Of a DNA stretch of 20,539 bases, positions 20,411 to 20,539 are shown piece by piece. How positions within the stretch are numbered: the stretch's first letter is position 1; every line of letters starts with the position of its first letter. The translations under genes were made by a program, and so were the position numbers. Below the pieces are notes generated by a model. The model did not search any database, was not told where the DNA came from, and saw only the letters and a program-made list of their open reading frames with translations. This DNA is from DAOUMU01 sp034409055. GTDB taxonomy: Bacteria > Chloroflexota > Anaerolineae > 4572-78 > J111. The DNA lies in contig DAOUMU010000234.1 of NCBI GenBank assembly GCA_034409055.1, positions 1 to 20,539 of the forward strand. Direction: 5' to 3'.

Positions 20411-20539
20411 AAGTAACTACCTACCATGTCATTCTGAACAGGTGAAGAATCCCCAAGGTTTTGGTAAATACCCAAGGGGCACAGGGTAGACCTCTTTTGG
20501 GCCAAAGTTTCGGAGATTCCTCGTCGTTTATGCCCTTTG
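20411..20539. repeat. Second, partial copy of the MITE-like palindrome
   Basis: It begins with GTAACTACCTACCATGTCATT (20413-20433), the same terminus as the element at 12700-12865, and ends at the window edge with a 29-bp perfect inverted match (20511-20539 against 12750-12778). The middle differs (AAGAATCCCC, GGTAAATACCCAAGGGGCA). The right end lies outside the window. Confidence 0.75.

Overview
The window looks like a chromosomal segment of a Chloroflexota bacterium (Anaerolineae-like). The grounds are indirect. Several envelope proteins have long Thr/Pro-rich linkers between beta-sandwich domains. One secreted enzyme ends in a YLPIVIK-type tail. There is a large trypsin-STAND-FGE fusion protein, and gaps between genes are filled with palindromic dispersed repeats. 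No rRNA, tRNA, CRISPR array, transposase, integrase or phage gene is visible.

Layout. (1) 284-4262, plus strand: a 949-aa protein with an N-terminal trypsin-like protease, a STAND NTPase core, HEAT-like helices and a C-terminal FGE/sulfatase-modifying-factor fold. Its 3' end overlaps by 23 nt the gene of a CpaF/VirB11-type ATPase whose Walker A and His-box residues are altered. This overlapping pair is the best candidate for an undescribed system: a signal-activated protease of the prokaryotic conflict or immunity type with a coupled pseudo-ATPase partner. (2) 4470-7328, plus: SGNH esterase, small DUF6429-like protein, cupin and a SEC-C zinc-motif protein, separated by palindromic repeats. 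(3) 7485-9706, minus: single-strand DNA-binding protein, an orphan ABC ATPase, and a membrane-anchored Ig-like protein. (4) 9707-10236: a repeat island with two heptamer arrays and a MITE-like element, then a ferritin gene with a good promoter. (5) 10747-12641: a structured leader, then a response regulator and sensor kinase that overlap by 13 nt. (6) 12700-12865: a MITE-like palindrome; a second partial copy lies at the right edge. (7) 12899-16648, plus: a secreted PhoD-like phosphatase and two tandem paralogous lipoprotein-like proteins. They converge, with a 4-nt overlap, on a 909-aa secreted GH99-like glycosidase with three carboxypeptidase-regulatory-like modules (minus). (8) 19560-20300, minus: a DtxR/MntR-family metal-dependent repressor with unusual putative ligands, a good promoter and an AT-rich palindrome upstream.

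Functionally the window mixes a likely conflict module, envelope and extracellular proteins (PhoD, lipoproteins, GH99, Ig-anchor), metal homeostasis (ferritin, DtxR-type regulator) and a two-component system. Only the 284-4262 pair, the kinase/regulator pair, the DUF6429-cupin pair and the PhoD-lipoprotein run look like transcriptional units. All assignments were made by reading motifs by eye; no database search was run.
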